NCBI RefSeq assembly: GCF_013393905.1
Contig: NZ_CP040272.1
Coordinates: 2,976,001-3,040,000 of the forward strand
DNA from: Nostoc sp. C052
GTDB lineage: Bacteria > Cyanobacteriota > Cyanobacteriia > Cyanobacteriales > Nostocaceae
Direction: 5' to 3'
DNA length: 64,000 bases
Made by a program: the position numbers and the translations under genes. The notes below the pieces were generated by a model, which did not search any database, had not been told where the DNA came from, and was given only the letters and a program-made list of their open reading frames with translations. Positions 10,473 through 19,504 of this stretch are shown one piece after another (within the stretch, counting starts at the first letter, position 1; every line of letters begins with the position of its first letter).

Positions 10473-10865
10473 ATGAAAAAGCTAAAATTTTTTTTTCTGA
10501 TTACTGATATTGGCTTTATTTTATATTGGAGCATAACTTTACTGCATTTAATTCCTGATAGATATTTATTTAAGGATTATACAAATCCTATATTAGTTGC
10601 TTGGAATTTTTCCTTTTTACCTTTAGATTTGCTAATATCTTTTACAGGGTTATTAAGCTTATTTCTTTATCAAAAAGGTAAAATAGTTTGGATAAAATTT
10701 GCGTTAACATCATTAATACTGACGTTTTGCTCAGGTCTGCAAGCAATTGCCTTTTGGACGTTAAGACTGGATTTTGACTTGAACTGGTGGCTCCCTAATT
10801 TATTTTTACTTATATATCCAATGTTTTTTATTCCTCGGATTATCTCAAATAAAATCGTGGAATGA
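10473..10865 (+). CDS. Small four-helix membrane protein, possibly DUF5360-like
   Basis: 130 residues with four hydrophobic helices (FFFLITDIGFILYWSITLLHLI; ILVAWNFSFLPLDLLISFTGLL; IKFALTSLILTFCSGLQAIAF; WWLPNLFLLIYPMFFI) and conserved-looking Trp/Asp between them. The layout recalls the YvaD/DUF5360 group, but this is from memory and uncertain. It starts 37 bp after devC on the same strand and could be co-transcribed. No function can be assigned. Confidence 0.7.
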   Translation: MKKLKFFFLITDIGFILYWSITLLHLIPDRYLFKDYTNPILVAWNFSFLPLDLLISFTGLLSLFLYQKGKIVWIKFALTSLILTFCSGLQAIAFWTLRLDFDLNWWLPNLFLLIYPMFFIPRIISNKIVE

Positions 10866-11090
10866 AAAAGGGCTATGCATTAGTCACATCTTTTATAACA
10901 AGCATTTAAAGTCTTCTGACTTCAGATTTTTTAGCTGTTCTTAGAACATAGATAATACTACCCAACTCTAATCTACTTGTCCCACGCATTTAGGACTTTT
11001 GCAAAAGGTCTTTTGAGAAACTCAAGCAAAACTCCCACTATTTCCGGTAAAATCAAGTTCTGAGGACTGTGGATTTGGGAGAAACCTGGG

Positions 11091-11807
11091 GTGCCTACAC
11101 TTGGCGTTAACATTGATCACATCGCCACCATCCGGCAAGCACGGCGGACGGTAGAACCAGACCCCGTAGCAGCGGCGGTGCTGGCAGAATTAGGCGGCGC
11201 AGATGGGATTACAGTACATCTGCGCGAAGATCGGCGGCATATCCAAGACAGAGATGTGCGGATATTGCGGCAAACAGTGCGATCGCATCTGAATTTAGAA
11301 ATGGCCGCTACAGAAGAAATGCTTGCGATCGCTCTCGATATCAAACCAGATTACGTGACTTTAGTCCCCGAAAAACGCGAAGAAGTCACAACAGAAGGCG
11401 GATTAGATATCATCGGGAAAATTGCTAGAATAGGTGAAATCGTCGATAAATTGCAAAGCGCTAGCATTCCAGTTAGTTTATTTATCGATGCCGAGTCAGC
11501 ACAAATTGAAGCATCTGTCAAGGTACAAGCTCAGTTTATTGAATTGCACACCGGACAATATGCTGAGGCTAAAGATGAAACAAATCGCCACCGAGAATTA
11601 GCCATATTAGCTAAAGGTTGTGAACAAGCGATTCAAGCTGGATTGCGAGTCAACGCTGGACACGGACTCACCTATTGGAACGTCTATCCTGTGGCTGCGC
11701 TTCCAGGCATGGAAGAACTGAATATTGGTCATACCATCATCAGTCGCGCAGCATTGGTAGGTATAGAAAGGGCAGTCCGCGAGATGAAGCAAGCTATAAA
11801 AGGGTAA
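11091..11807 (+). CDS. pdxJ: Pyridoxine 5'-phosphate synthase PdxJ
   Basis: 238 residues, full family length. It condenses deoxyxylulose 5-phosphate with 3-amino-2-oxopropyl phosphate in the DXP-dependent vitamin B6 pathway. Recognisable blocks: LGVNIDHIATIRQARR, DGITVHLREDRRHIQDRD, LNLEMAATEEM, VTLVPEKREEVTTEGG, HTGQYA and the C-terminal VNAGHGLTYWNV and LNIGHTIISRA. The start is GTG at 11091, preceded by GGAGAAACCTGGG; the protein begins VPTLGVNIDH as in homologues. Cytoplasmic, stand-alone. Confidence 0.97.
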   Translation: MPTLGVNIDHIATIRQARRTVEPDPVAAAVLAELGGADGITVHLREDRRHIQDRDVRILRQTVRSHLNLEMAATEEMLAIALDIKPDYVTLVPEKREEVTTEGGLDIIGKIARIGEIVDKLQSASIPVSLFIDAESAQIEASVKVQAQFIELHTGQYAEAKDETNRHRELAILAKGCEQAIQAGLRVNAGHGLTYWNVYPVAALPGMEELNIGHTIISRAALVGIERAVREMKQAIKG

Positions 11808-11878
11808 AGGGGAAAGGGTAAAGGGGAAAGATATAGAACCAGCAGTCCGCGAGATGAAACAAGCTATAAGGGGGAATA
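11773..11878. repeat. Duplicated tail of pdxJ plus GGGTAAAGG string
   Basis: The last coding segment of pdxJ (GCAGTCCGCGAGATGAAG onward, about 33 bp from 11773) is repeated nearly unchanged at about 11840-11873, after a short GGGTAAAGGGGAAAGG string. The second copy is outside the gene. It looks like a small tandem duplication with the low-complexity string as spacer. Confidence 0.8.
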
Positions 11879-11987
11879 GGCATTGATTATTAAATATTCT
11901 CCCCTGCCTCCCCTGCCCCCAATCCCCCACAGAGGGTTGTCACTGCGAAATCTAGAAATTGGGATCAAATCTTCAGCAAAAACTTCT

Positions 11988-12707
11988 ATGAGCGCAACAC
12001 AATCTAACAACCTGCCACTTTGGGTACAGGATCGAGATCAGGTGATAGCAGAAAGCACTGATGTCGAGTGGCGCTATCAGACACCGCCTGATTATTCCCG
12101 TTCAAAGGAGAATCTCGCGAAAGAAAGTATCTACAATCACCTTGAAGGTACACTAGAAGCGATCGTGCAAAACTTAGTCCGAACCTTCGAGATGGAGGTA
12201 TCCTTCAAAGCTAACCCCCAACAGTGGTTATCTATTGTGAATGAACAGTTTCGCGTGAGTACCAATGGCGGAGTAGAGTATACCGCAGCAGATTTATCAG
12301 CCCAAGGTACTTACAATTTATTTATGGCGGATTCAGAGCATTATAAAGCTTCAGAAGAAAGCTTTGAATCATCCGCAAAAGTCTTCCACACAACATTTCC
12401 TCAAGGATTTCCTTGGGAAGTACTGGAAGTTTTCTCAGGGCCACCAAATGTCACATTCAAATGGCGGCATTGGGGACATTTTAACGGAGAATACAAAGGT
12501 CATGCACCTACTGGAGAGACAGTAGAAATTATCGGTATGAGCATTGCAAAAGTTACCGATGACTTGAAGGTTATTTCCTTAGAACATTACTTTGACAATA
12601 ATCTGTTCTTGGAAAAGCTAACATCTGGTGGCAAACAGACAGATGCTGGAAATCAGAAAAGTGCTTGTCCGTTCAGTTCTTGGTTCAAGAAATCCCACAA
12701 AAGTTAG
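11988..12707 (+). CDS. SnoaL-like (polyketide-cyclase fold) protein
   Basis: 239 residues from the ATG at 11988 (MSATQSNNLPLWVQ). The frame is open 35 codons further upstream, but that part is translated low-complexity repeat and is not used. The core (YNLFMADSEHYKASEESFESS, FPWEVLEVFSGPPNVTFKWRHWGHFNGEYKGHAPTGETVEI) looks like the cystatin-like alpha+beta barrel of the SnoaL/NTF2 group, which holds small hydrophobic ligands. No catalytic assignment is possible. Cytoplasmic (no signal peptide). A hairpin at 12711-12738 follows directly. Confidence 0.7.
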   Translation: MSATQSNNLPLWVQDRDQVIAESTDVEWRYQTPPDYSRSKENLAKESIYNHLEGTLEAIVQNLVRTFEMEVSFKANPQQWLSIVNEQFRVSTNGGVEYTAADLSAQGTYNLFMADSEHYKASEESFESSAKVFHTTFPQGFPWEVLEVFSGPPNVTFKWRHWGHFNGEYKGHAPTGETVEIIGMSIAKVTDDLKVISLEHYFDNNLFLEKLTSGGKQTDAGNQKSACPFSSWFKKSHKS

Positions 12708-12710
12708 TTT

Positions 12711-12738
12711 GTAAGGGTACAGAGTCACTGTGCCCTTA
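12711..12738 (+). terminator. Terminator-like hairpin after the SnoaL-like gene
   Basis: GTAAGGGTACAG and CTGTGCCCTTA can pair around an AGTCA loop just after the stop codon. There is only a weak T tract, and a near-identical palindrome occurs at 21765-21793. It may therefore be a dispersed repeat used as a terminator. Confidence 0.5.
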
Positions 12739-12770
12739 AATTATTCACATAGTAACTACAAAGGATGAAA

Positions 12771-13100
12771 ATGCAAACATATCATTACGTTTTGGCTAGT
12801 CAACGTTTTCTTCTCCAAGAAGAACCGATACAGGAAGTTCTCAAAGAGCGTACCCGTAACTACCACGAACAAGAAAAACAAATAGATTTTTGGTTAGTTG
12901 AGCAACCAGCTTTCTTGGAAGCACCACAATTTAGAGAGTTAAAGGCAAAGTGTCCTCAACCAGCAGTAGCAATTATTTCTACTAATCCCCAATTTATTAC
13001 TTGGTTAAAACTGCGTTTAGAGTACGTCATCACTGGAGAATTCCAGGCTCCTTCTGAGGCAATACCAGATGCTTTGGCATCGTTGGCTACCGTATCTTAG
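12771..13100 (+). CDS. ycf54: Ycf54 family protein (Mg-protoporphyrin ester cyclase subunit)
   Basis: About 109 residues. YHYVLASQRFLLQEEP, KQIDFWLVEQPAFLEAP, KCPQPAVAIISTNPQFITWLKLRLEYV are near-signature Ycf54 strings. Family knowledge: Ycf54 binds the oxidative cyclase (AcsF/CycI) and is needed to make protochlorophyllide for chlorophyll. The start at 12771 (MQTYHYVLAS) matches the usual length and has AAAGG six bases upstream; an ATG two codons earlier (12765) is possible. It is alone here. Confidence 0.94.
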   Translation: MQTYHYVLASQRFLLQEEPIQEVLKERTRNYHEQEKQIDFWLVEQPAFLEAPQFRELKAKCPQPAVAIISTNPQFITWLKLRLEYVITGEFQAPSEAIPDALASLATVS

Positions 13101-13326
13101 CGATTGGGCATGGGGCATAGAGAAGAGACAAGGTAGGCAAGAAAGAGGGGGAGATAAGGGAGAGACTTGTCCCCTTGTCCCCACTCCTCATTCCCTAATT
13201 TTATTTTTGAGTAATAAAATATATTTTTTTTGATACTCTTTTTATACCTATACTGAACTAACTAAGTTTTGATCTTTTTTCTTATAAAATCTTCTAAGAT
13301 ACCTTGATTTACATAATCTAACTTTT

Positions 13327-13992
13327 GTGCATAGATTTCAGACTTTACCAAGTGTTTTAGGATTAGCAATTGCAGGGTTGATTGGTGGCACGAGTTCTGT
13401 CTTTGCCCAGCAAGCCATTCCCCTTTGTCAACCACCAAATGCAGGCGAGTATCTTTTATTAGTAGTCAGTCCCACAGCGAATAATCAAAAGCAGTTACGT
13501 AGTGCCTTACCACCTGAACTTAAAACTATCACCTGCAAGTATCTCAACGAAACTGTGACGCGAGTAGGTGGCTTTAACAAAATCGATGATGCCAATCGTT
13601 GGGCAAGATATGTCAGTAATATTGTTGGCTTGTCTGCCATAATTACCACTCGACCAACAACACCAGATGTGCAGGCGTTACAACCACAGGCACAGCGACA
13701 GCTACAGCCACCTCAGCAGACAGTTAGCTATAGTCCTCAAGCTTTAGGAGAGGGTTATGCAGTGCTGGTAGATTATTACAACCGCCCAGAACTCGTAAAT
13801 AGTGTGCAGCAAGCAGTTGGAGGTAACGTCGGCTTTGTTTCTTATGGACAACGCCCTTATTTGTTGGCAGTTTACACTACTAACCAAAGTGAAGCTTACA
13901 ACACATTGCAGAAGCTTAACAATGGCGGTTTTGTTGCCAGCATCGTAGATAGTCGTAAGGTGATTCTGCTGCGCTCAACTGTGCGGTTTTAG
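13327..13992 (+). CDS. Secreted protein with two SPOR-like repeats
   Basis: 221 residues from GTG at 13327. A signal peptide is clear (SVLGLAIAGLIGGTSSVFA, cut before QQAIP). Two related halves follow, about 40-110 (GEYLLLVVSPTANNQKQL...GLSAIITTRP) and 138-221 (GEGYAVLVDYYNRPEL...GFVASIVDSRK), separated by a Gln/Pro-rich linker. Each half resembles an SPOR-type alpha/beta unit, and SPOR domains bind peptidoglycan; this link is inference. Upstream 13101-13326 is AT-rich with repeat strings. Confidence 0.7.
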   Translation: MHRFQTLPSVLGLAIAGLIGGTSSVFAQQAIPLCQPPNAGEYLLLVVSPTANNQKQLRSALPPELKTITCKYLNETVTRVGGFNKIDDANRWARYVSNIVGLSAIITTRPTTPDVQALQPQAQRQLQPPQQTVSYSPQALGEGYAVLVDYYNRPELVNSVQQAVGGNVGFVSYGQRPYLLAVYTTNQSEAYNTLQKLNNGGFVASIVDSRKVILLRSTVRF

Positions 13993-14048
13993 TCATTAGT
14001 CATTAGTCTTTAGTCATTGGTTAATAACTGTAGACTGTAGACTATTGA

Positions 14049-14504
14049 CTAATAAGCAGACCTCGCTAACCAATAGATAGTTATACCCAAAGCCGATCCA
14101 GCGATTACCTGAACTGGTGTATGTCCTAGTAATTCTTTCAGACGGTCTTGGCTAAAGTCTGGTTTTTCATGAAATAATTCATCAATCATTTGATTGAGAA
14201 TACGAGCTTGTTTGCCAGCTGCTTGGCGAACTCCGGCTGCATCATACATGACGATAATGGCAAAAACCATCGCAACAGCAAAATCAGGAGATGCCCAACC
14301 CAGTGTTTGCCCGACACCAGCAGCTAGAGCCGTAACTAGAGCCGAATGGGCACTAGGCATACCTCCGGTTGTTACCAAAACACGTATATTCAGTTTGCGA
14401 TTTTTGATGATTTCGATTACGAGCTTTAATGCTTGAGCAATTAAACAAGCTACCAGAGCAACCAGCAGCACGCGGTTGTCTAAAATGTTGCCTATGTCCT
14501 GCAT
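14049..14504 (-). CDS. Divergent PAP2 family membrane protein (DUF212)
   Basis: 151 residues. NRVLLVALVACLIAQALKLVIE, GGMPSAHSALVTALAAGVG, FAVAMVFAIIVMYDAAGVRQAAG and LLGHTPVQVIAGSALGI match the DUF212 pattern, in which the SAH and GHT motifs correspond to parts of the PAP2 acid-phosphatase site. Membrane-bound, probably acting on a lipid or isoprenoid phosphate (inference). It lies upstream-adjacent to the minus-strand crtE gene; the 276 bp between holds no gene that I can see. Confidence 0.88.
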   Translation of the reverse strand: MQDIGNILDNRVLLVALVACLIAQALKLVIEIIKNRKLNIRVLVTTGGMPSAHSALVTALAAGVGQTLGWASPDFAVAMVFAIIVMYDAAGVRQAAGKQARILNQMIDELFHEKPDFSQDRLKELLGHTPVQVIAGSALGITIYWLARSAY

Positions 14505-14780
14505 GGTATTTTGGTTAGGTTAGTAAATATTAGCAGCAGTTGTTGGTTGAGGAAACATTTAGATTCAACCCAAAATCCCAAATTAATCTAGTACATCATG
14601 GTGGAAAGAGAACAACTCTTCAAAATCACCTAAAAGCTTAATGGATCAGCTTTTTGAATTTTGAATGAGTAAATTTTGAATTCCGTTGGGCGGTGTAGTA
14701 GAGCATAGCGTTACAAAACCACCCATTCCCAATCAAGAAAACGCTTGCAGTATAAGAATTACGAATTACCCAAAACATTA

Positions 14781-15713
14781 CTAGTTATTGCGGCTGGTAA
14801 TAAAATGAGCGATCGCTTGGAGTGGTTTGGCTCTGTCTCCAAACGGTTCCAATTCCACACAAGCTGCTTTAACTAGCTCTTGGGCTTTTGAGCGCGATTC
14901 CTCAAGTCCCCAAAGGCTGGGATAGGTAACTTTCTTAGCTTTTTGGTCTTTACCAGCTGTTTTACCTAATTGCTCTTGGGTAGAAGTGATATCCAGAATA
15001 TCATCGATGATTTGGAATGCTAGCCCAATATTTTGAGCATAACGGGTCAGTCGTTGCACATCTTCAGGTGATGCATCAGTTATGATCCCACCACAAACTA
15101 CAGAAGCTTCTAAAAGGGCTGCTGTTTTGTGTTGATGAATAAAATTTAGTGTTTCTAGAGAAATATCAGATTTCCCTTCCGACTCTAAATCGACAACTTG
15201 ACCGCCGACCAAACCAGCTGCTCCCAGCGCCCGACCAAGACGGACAACTACTTGTAAGACTAGCTCTCTGGGAACACTTTGGGGGGTTTGAAGGGCAACA
15301 AATTCAAAAGCGAGAGCCAACAAGCCATCCCCAGCCAAAATCGCGACATCTTCGCCATAGACTTTATGATTCGTCAGCTTCCCACGACGGTAATCGTCAT
15401 TATCCATCGCTGGGAGGTCGTCATGAATCAACGACATTGTATGGATCATCTCTACAGCACAGGCCGTCGGCATAGCCATCTCTATGGTTCCACCCATCAT
15501 TTCACAGGTAGCAAGGCAAAGAATGGGACGTACACGCTTACCTCCAGCTAATAACGAATAGCGCATCGCCTCATAAATCTTTTCTGGATAAATGACTGGG
15601 ATAGACCGATCTAAAGCATTATCACAAAGCTTTTGCCGCTCTTTGAGATAGGCTACTAAGTTAAATGTGGTTTCCTCTGGTGGTGTCTTTTGAACTTTAT
15701 CAGTTGCTACCAT
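14781..15713 (-). CDS. crtE: Geranylgeranyl/farnesyl diphosphate synthase
   Basis: 310 residues. Trans-prenyltransferase motifs are complete: GGKRVRP, the first Asp-rich motif HDDLPAMDNDDYRRG and the second DDILDITST. The enzyme adds isopentenyl diphosphate to allylic diphosphates to supply GGPP for carotenoids, chlorophyll phytyl tail and quinones. Alternative name ispA; cyanobacteria usually have one such CrtE. Cytoplasmic or membrane-associated. folD follows upstream on the same strand, but 147 bp with a tandem repeat separates them. Confidence 0.95.
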   Translation of the reverse strand: MVATDKVQKTPPEETTFNLVAYLKERQKLCDNALDRSIPVIYPEKIYEAMRYSLLAGGKRVRPILCLATCEMMGGTIEMAMPTACAVEMIHTMSLIHDDLPAMDNDDYRRGKLTNHKVYGEDVAILAGDGLLALAFEFVALQTPQSVPRELVLQVVVRLGRALGAAGLVGGQVVDLESEGKSDISLETLNFIHQHKTAALLEASVVCGGIITDASPEDVQRLTRYAQNIGLAFQIIDDILDITSTQEQLGKTAGKDQKAKKVTYPSLWGLEESRSKAQELVKAACVELEPFGDRAKPLQAIAHFITSRNN

Positions 15714-15790
15714 GCTTTAATTCCTGACATTTTGGGATTTTTGTCTTATACGTCACAATTTTAAGGTGCTGTGGGGCTGAAAAAAATGAA

Positions 15791-15823
15791 GAGTTAGGAG
15801 TTAGGAGTTAGGAGTTAGGAGTT
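15791..15823. repeat. Tandem GGAGTTA heptamer (about five copies)
   Basis: GAGTTAG units repeat head to tail between folD and crtE, followed by the inverse-looking string TTAATAACTCTTAAC. Typical cyanobacterial long tandemly repeated repetitive (LTRR-like) sequence. Confidence 0.85.
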
Positions 15824-15860
15824 AATAACTCTTAACTTTTAATTCATCACTTTTAACTCA

Positions 15861-16748
15861 TCACTTTCTTTCTTCTTTTGTCGCTCTGAAGTAGCTGGCA
15901 AATGTATTTTCCAACAGTATGGCAACAGTCATCGGGCCAACACCACCAGGAACAGGAGTGATAAATCCTGCAACATCAGCGGTTGATTCAAAATCAACAT
16001 CGCCAATGAGGCGACTTTTGCCATTAGCATCGGTGACGCGATTCATCCCCACATCTACCACAACTGCGCCCGGTTTCACCATATCGGCAGAGATCAGTCC
16101 GGGACGACCTACTGCTGCAATTAGAATATCAGCATTTTGGGTGATGGTTTTGAGATCGTGCGATCGCGAGTGAGCGATCGTAACTGTGGCATCAGCTTCT
16201 AATAGCATCAGCGCCATCGGTTTACCCACCAAAATACTCCGTCCCACCACTACTGCCTGTTTTCCCTGCAAAGGAATCTCATAAGCTTCTAAAAGCCGCA
16301 TTACACCAGCCGGAGTACAGCTACGTAAACCCGTTTCTCCCCGTACTAGTCGCCCCAAATTAACTGGGTGCAGTCCATCAGCATCTTTATTGGGATCAAT
16401 TTGATGCAGTAGAGTCACAGCATCTAAGTGGTTAGGTAAAGGCAACTGTACAAGAATGCCATCCACCCGTTCATCGTGGTTGAGTGCAGCAATGACCTCT
16501 TCTAACTCCCCAAGGGTAGTTTGGGTAGGAAAATGCTTACCAAAAGAAGCGATCCCAACTTTAGCGCAGGCTTTTTCTTTATTACGTACATAAGCGGCTG
16601 ACGCTGGGTTGTCACCAACCATCAACACTGCTAAACCAGGAGGGCGCCCAATTTTTGGTTGTAATTCTGTAATGGCGACAGAAAGTTCTTGCTGAATTTT
16701 CGCCGCTAAAGTTTTACCATCAAGGAGTTTGGCAGTTTTTGTTTCCAT
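15861..16748 (-). CDS. folD: FolD bifunctional methylene-THF dehydrogenase/cyclohydrolase
   Basis: 295 residues, normal length. Conserved blocks VGDNPASAAYVRNKEKAC (catalytic Lys), DGILVQLPLPNH, VVVGRSILVGKPMA (NADP site) and the C-terminal signature PVPGGVGPMTVAILLENT are intact. It interconverts 5,10-methylene-, methenyl- and 10-formyl-tetrahydrofolate in one-carbon metabolism. Start ATG at 16748. Cytoplasmic. Confidence 0.97.
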   Translation of the reverse strand: METKTAKLLDGKTLAAKIQQELSVAITELQPKIGRPPGLAVLMVGDNPASAAYVRNKEKACAKVGIASFGKHFPTQTTLGELEEVIAALNHDERVDGILVQLPLPNHLDAVTLLHQIDPNKDADGLHPVNLGRLVRGETGLRSCTPAGVMRLLEAYEIPLQGKQAVVVGRSILVGKPMALMLLEADATVTIAHSRSHDLKTITQNADILIAAVGRPGLISADMVKPGAVVVDVGMNRVTDANGKSRLIGDVDFESTADVAGFITPVPGGVGPMTVAILLENTFASYFRATKEERK

Positions 16749-17012
16749 GAAAATTCCCAGCTATATTCGCCTGTTGTCCAAAGTCCAAAGTAAAAATATT
16801 GATTATTACATCTTGTATTGTGTCGCTGTTTGATGTCGTAGCGTTTCTCTCACAGTAAATTCATAATATTTATTTTCTCAGATTAACGGCATCATCTGAA
16901 GAATAAAGAATTAGGAGTGGGGAGCAAGGGAGAAGATTTTTTCCCCTCCGCCCCCTGCACCCCGCCCCTCTGCCTCTTTCCAATGCCCAAAATAAATAAA
17001 TCGGTGGCTTTC

Positions 17013-17429
17013 ATGCAAAAAACGAGAAATTTTCCCCTTTCGTTCTTGTACGGGCACAGTATTTTTCCTTACCGTTTGGGATTGACTTGTTTCCTCGTAG
17101 CGGGACTTTCTAGTTGTGGTAACTTGACATTACCTAGCTTAAGTAAGACTGGCTTAAAATTTAGGACAAATGTGACTCCAATTGGAGAAATTAAACCAAA
17201 ACAGGACAATCAGGCTATAGTTTACATCCAAGGTCAGGTAGAAAAGCAAGCTCCTCTGATCAAACAGTGGGCTTATAAAATTAGTGACTCAACTGGCAAA
17301 ATTTGGGTTGTCACCAATCAAAAGAATCTGGGTGAGGGTTCACAAGTGGTGATTAAGGGTAAAATTCGCTACCGAAGTATTCCCTTAGCTGGCAAAGAAT
17401 TGGGAGAAGTTTATTTAGAAGAAGAGTAA
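17013..17429 (+). CDS. Putative lipoprotein with OB-fold-like domain
   Basis: 138 residues from ATG 17013. The frame is open from 16917, but that part translates a CCCCTGC-type repeat and is unlikely; another ATG is at 16983. The N-terminus ends in a lipobox, LVAGLSSC, giving a lipid-anchored mature protein. The rest (AIVYIQGQVEKQAPLIKQWAYKI, KIWVVTNQ, GSQVVIKGKIRYR) is small and beta-rich and resembles OB-fold proteins. Role unknown. The Nudix gene starts 33 bp downstream, so the two may form an operon. Confidence 0.72.
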   Translation: MQKTRNFPLSFLYGHSIFPYRLGLTCFLVAGLSSCGNLTLPSLSKTGLKFRTNVTPIGEIKPKQDNQAIVYIQGQVEKQAPLIKQWAYKISDSTGKIWVVTNQKNLGEGSQVVIKGKIRYRSIPLAGKELGEVYLEEE

Positions 17430-17462
17430 TCAGCAATTAAATTAAAAATAAATATATGAACT

Positions 17463-17897
17463 ATGAACAATCAACAGGTACACGTAGCGATCGCAATTCT
17501 CTATCAAAAAAACAAGTTTCTCATGCAGCTGCGCGACAATATCCCCGGTATTCTCTACCCTGGTTACTGGGCGCTGTTTGGCGGACACATCGAACCTGGT
17601 GAAACGCCGGATGTAGCAGTAAAACGAGAAATATTAGAAGAAATCGGCTATGATTTACCACCCTTTGTTGAATTTGGCTGTTATCCCAACGAAAGAGTTG
17701 TCCGTCATGTCTTTCATGCACCGCTGTTGGTGGAATTAAATCAACTGGTTCTTAACGAGGGTTGGGATATGGCGTTATTTACCCCAGAAGATATCCGTCA
17801 AGGTAACTGTTATTCACAAAATGCTGGCAAAATCCGACCTTTAGGGGCAATGCATCAGAAAATTATGTTGGATTTTATTGAGAAAAATCCAACATAA
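17463..17897 (+). CDS. Nudix hydrolase
   Basis: 144 residues. The Nudix box is complete: GGHIEPGETPDVAVKREILE followed by EIGYDL, with the metal-binding REXXEE glutamates. It hydrolyses a nucleoside diphosphate linked to some other group; the substrate cannot be read from the sequence. Cytoplasmic. Confidence 0.93.
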   Translation: MNNQQVHVAIAILYQKNKFLMQLRDNIPGILYPGYWALFGGHIEPGETPDVAVKREILEEIGYDLPPFVEFGCYPNERVVRHVFHAPLLVELNQLVLNEGWDMALFTPEDIRQGNCYSQNAGKIRPLGAMHQKIMLDFIEKNPT

Positions 17898-17996
17898 TTT
17901 GGGGATTGGGGATTGGGCATTGATTATTAATTCTTCCCCTGCTCTCCACTCCCTAGAAGCCACAATAAAGTTAGAACTCTTATCGGGTCATCACTA

Positions 17997-19100
17997 ATGC
18001 AATCAGCAAACAAACTGCCGCGATGGTTAACTATCGGATTGGCATTTCCTATTGCCATTCTCAACGGCTGGCTATTGATCCAGGTTATACAGTATTTTCA
18101 ACCCTTGGTTAGCATTATTGCCGCCGCCATCCTACTGGCTTTTGTCTTGAATTATCCAATCCAGTTTCTTCAGGAACAAGGGGTGAAACGCAACTTAGCG
18201 ATCGGGGGAGTGTTGCTTTTGACTCTGGTGGTTTTAGTAGCTTTAGGCATCACCTTGGTTCCCCTAATTATTCAACAGCTTGTTGAACTGGCTAATATTT
18301 TACCCAGTTGGATTGATTCTGGTACTCAGCAGCTACAAGCTTTTCAGGATTGGGCCTTAAGTCAACAGCAACTTCCGATTAATTTAAGTGGTTTATTTAC
18401 CCAAGTTCTGGAACGATTATCTAACCAACTTCAGTCTTTCACTGGTAGAATTCTTGGTTTTGCCGTCGATACCATCGGTATTGTCCTCAATGTACTGTTG
18501 GCGGTAGTGCTGACTATCTACCTAATATTGAACGGTGAACGTCTTTGGGACGGAATTTTTCAGTGGTTTCCCCCTAACATTGGGTTCAAAGTGCGGGAAT
18601 TACTGCGAGAAGATTTCCACAATTACTTCATCGGTCAAGCAACATTGGGAGCTGTATTAGGGGTGACAATTACGCTGGCGTTTTTAGCGCTGCAAGTTCC
18701 CTTGGCTCTACTTTTTGGCATCGGTATTGGCTTGTTTTCACTCTTCCCCTTTGGTACAGGGGTAGGTATCGCTATAGTAAGTTTATTGGTAGCGCTGCAA
18801 AATTTTTGGTTAGGGGTGGAAGTCTTAGGTGTCGCTGTTGCGATCGACCAAGTTAACTCTAATATTATTGCACCTCGAATTCTCAGCAATTTGACCGGGT
18901 TAAATCCTGTATGGGTTGTAATTTCTTTATTACTAGGAGCAAAGTTGGGAGGAGTTTTGGGTTTGTTAGTTGCGATCCCCATTGCCAGTTTTATCAAGGA
19001 TATAACAGATAGCTGGCGGGCTGGAGAATTTAATAAAATAGATGATATTGAGTCAGAACCTATTGCCATAACAACTGAGAGAGCAGGAACTTACAGCTAA
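17997..19100 (+). CDS. AI-2E family transporter (PerM/TqsA-like permease)
   Basis: 367 residues with about eight hydrophobic helices, including paired N-terminal helices (LTIGLAFPIAILNGWLLIQV; LVSIIAAAILLAFVLNYPI) and the family's glycine-rich C-terminal block (LTGLNPVWVVISLLLGAKLGGVLGLLVAIPIA). Family members export autoinducer-2, indole or ions; the substrate is unknown. The start ATG at 17997 matches the usual start. Inner membrane. Confidence 0.92.
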   Translation: MQSANKLPRWLTIGLAFPIAILNGWLLIQVIQYFQPLVSIIAAAILLAFVLNYPIQFLQEQGVKRNLAIGGVLLLTLVVLVALGITLVPLIIQQLVELANILPSWIDSGTQQLQAFQDWALSQQQLPINLSGLFTQVLERLSNQLQSFTGRILGFAVDTIGIVLNVLLAVVLTIYLILNGERLWDGIFQWFPPNIGFKVRELLREDFHNYFIGQATLGAVLGVTITLAFLALQVPLALLFGIGIGLFSLFPFGTGVGIAIVSLLVALQNFWLGVEVLGVAVAIDQVNSNIIAPRILSNLTGLNPVWVVISLLLGAKLGGVLGLLVAIPIASFIKDITDSWRAGEFNKIDDIESEPIAITTERAGTYS

Positions 19101-19504
19101 AGCTCAATTATTGATATTAACTGAAAAACTGGTGAGCTTGTCCATAAATGAACTGCAAAACCCTGATTTATGATGCCAACAAATAAGCAGCTATTACTTT
19201 ATGTATCAATAATTTTTCAGAAATCAAAATAAGGGTAAAAAAATGAGCGATCGCTATTTATATATAATGCAAAATTTGATTAAATATTAATCAATGCTGA
19301 ACCCGTACAAAAACAAGATAGTGTAGGGGAGCCAGTGCGTTGTTCCGATTTCCATAATTGAAATAGGTGGCTGGATTTCTGACGTGCTGTGCTTCACGTA
19401 ATTAAAAACAGCCATATCAATTAATAGAAAAATTAAATATGCGTCACCCGAAAACCTTGTAGAGACGTAGCAATGCTACGTCTCTACGTCTTTTCTGGAG
19501 ATGT
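19101..19504. other. Intergenic region with a palindromic repeat; no gene
   Basis: AT-rich DNA between two convergent genes. A near-perfect palindrome at 19459-19487 (GTAGAGACGTAGC / GCTACGTCTCTAC) lies close to the end of the HAD gene and could terminate transcripts from both sides. A related arm (TAGAGACGC) recurs at 28868. Confidence 0.65.

Noticed and set aside
11883..11987. 35-codon N-terminal extension of the SnoaL-like gene
   Set aside because: It is translated repeat sequence (CCCCTGCC type); the ATG at 11988 is preferred.
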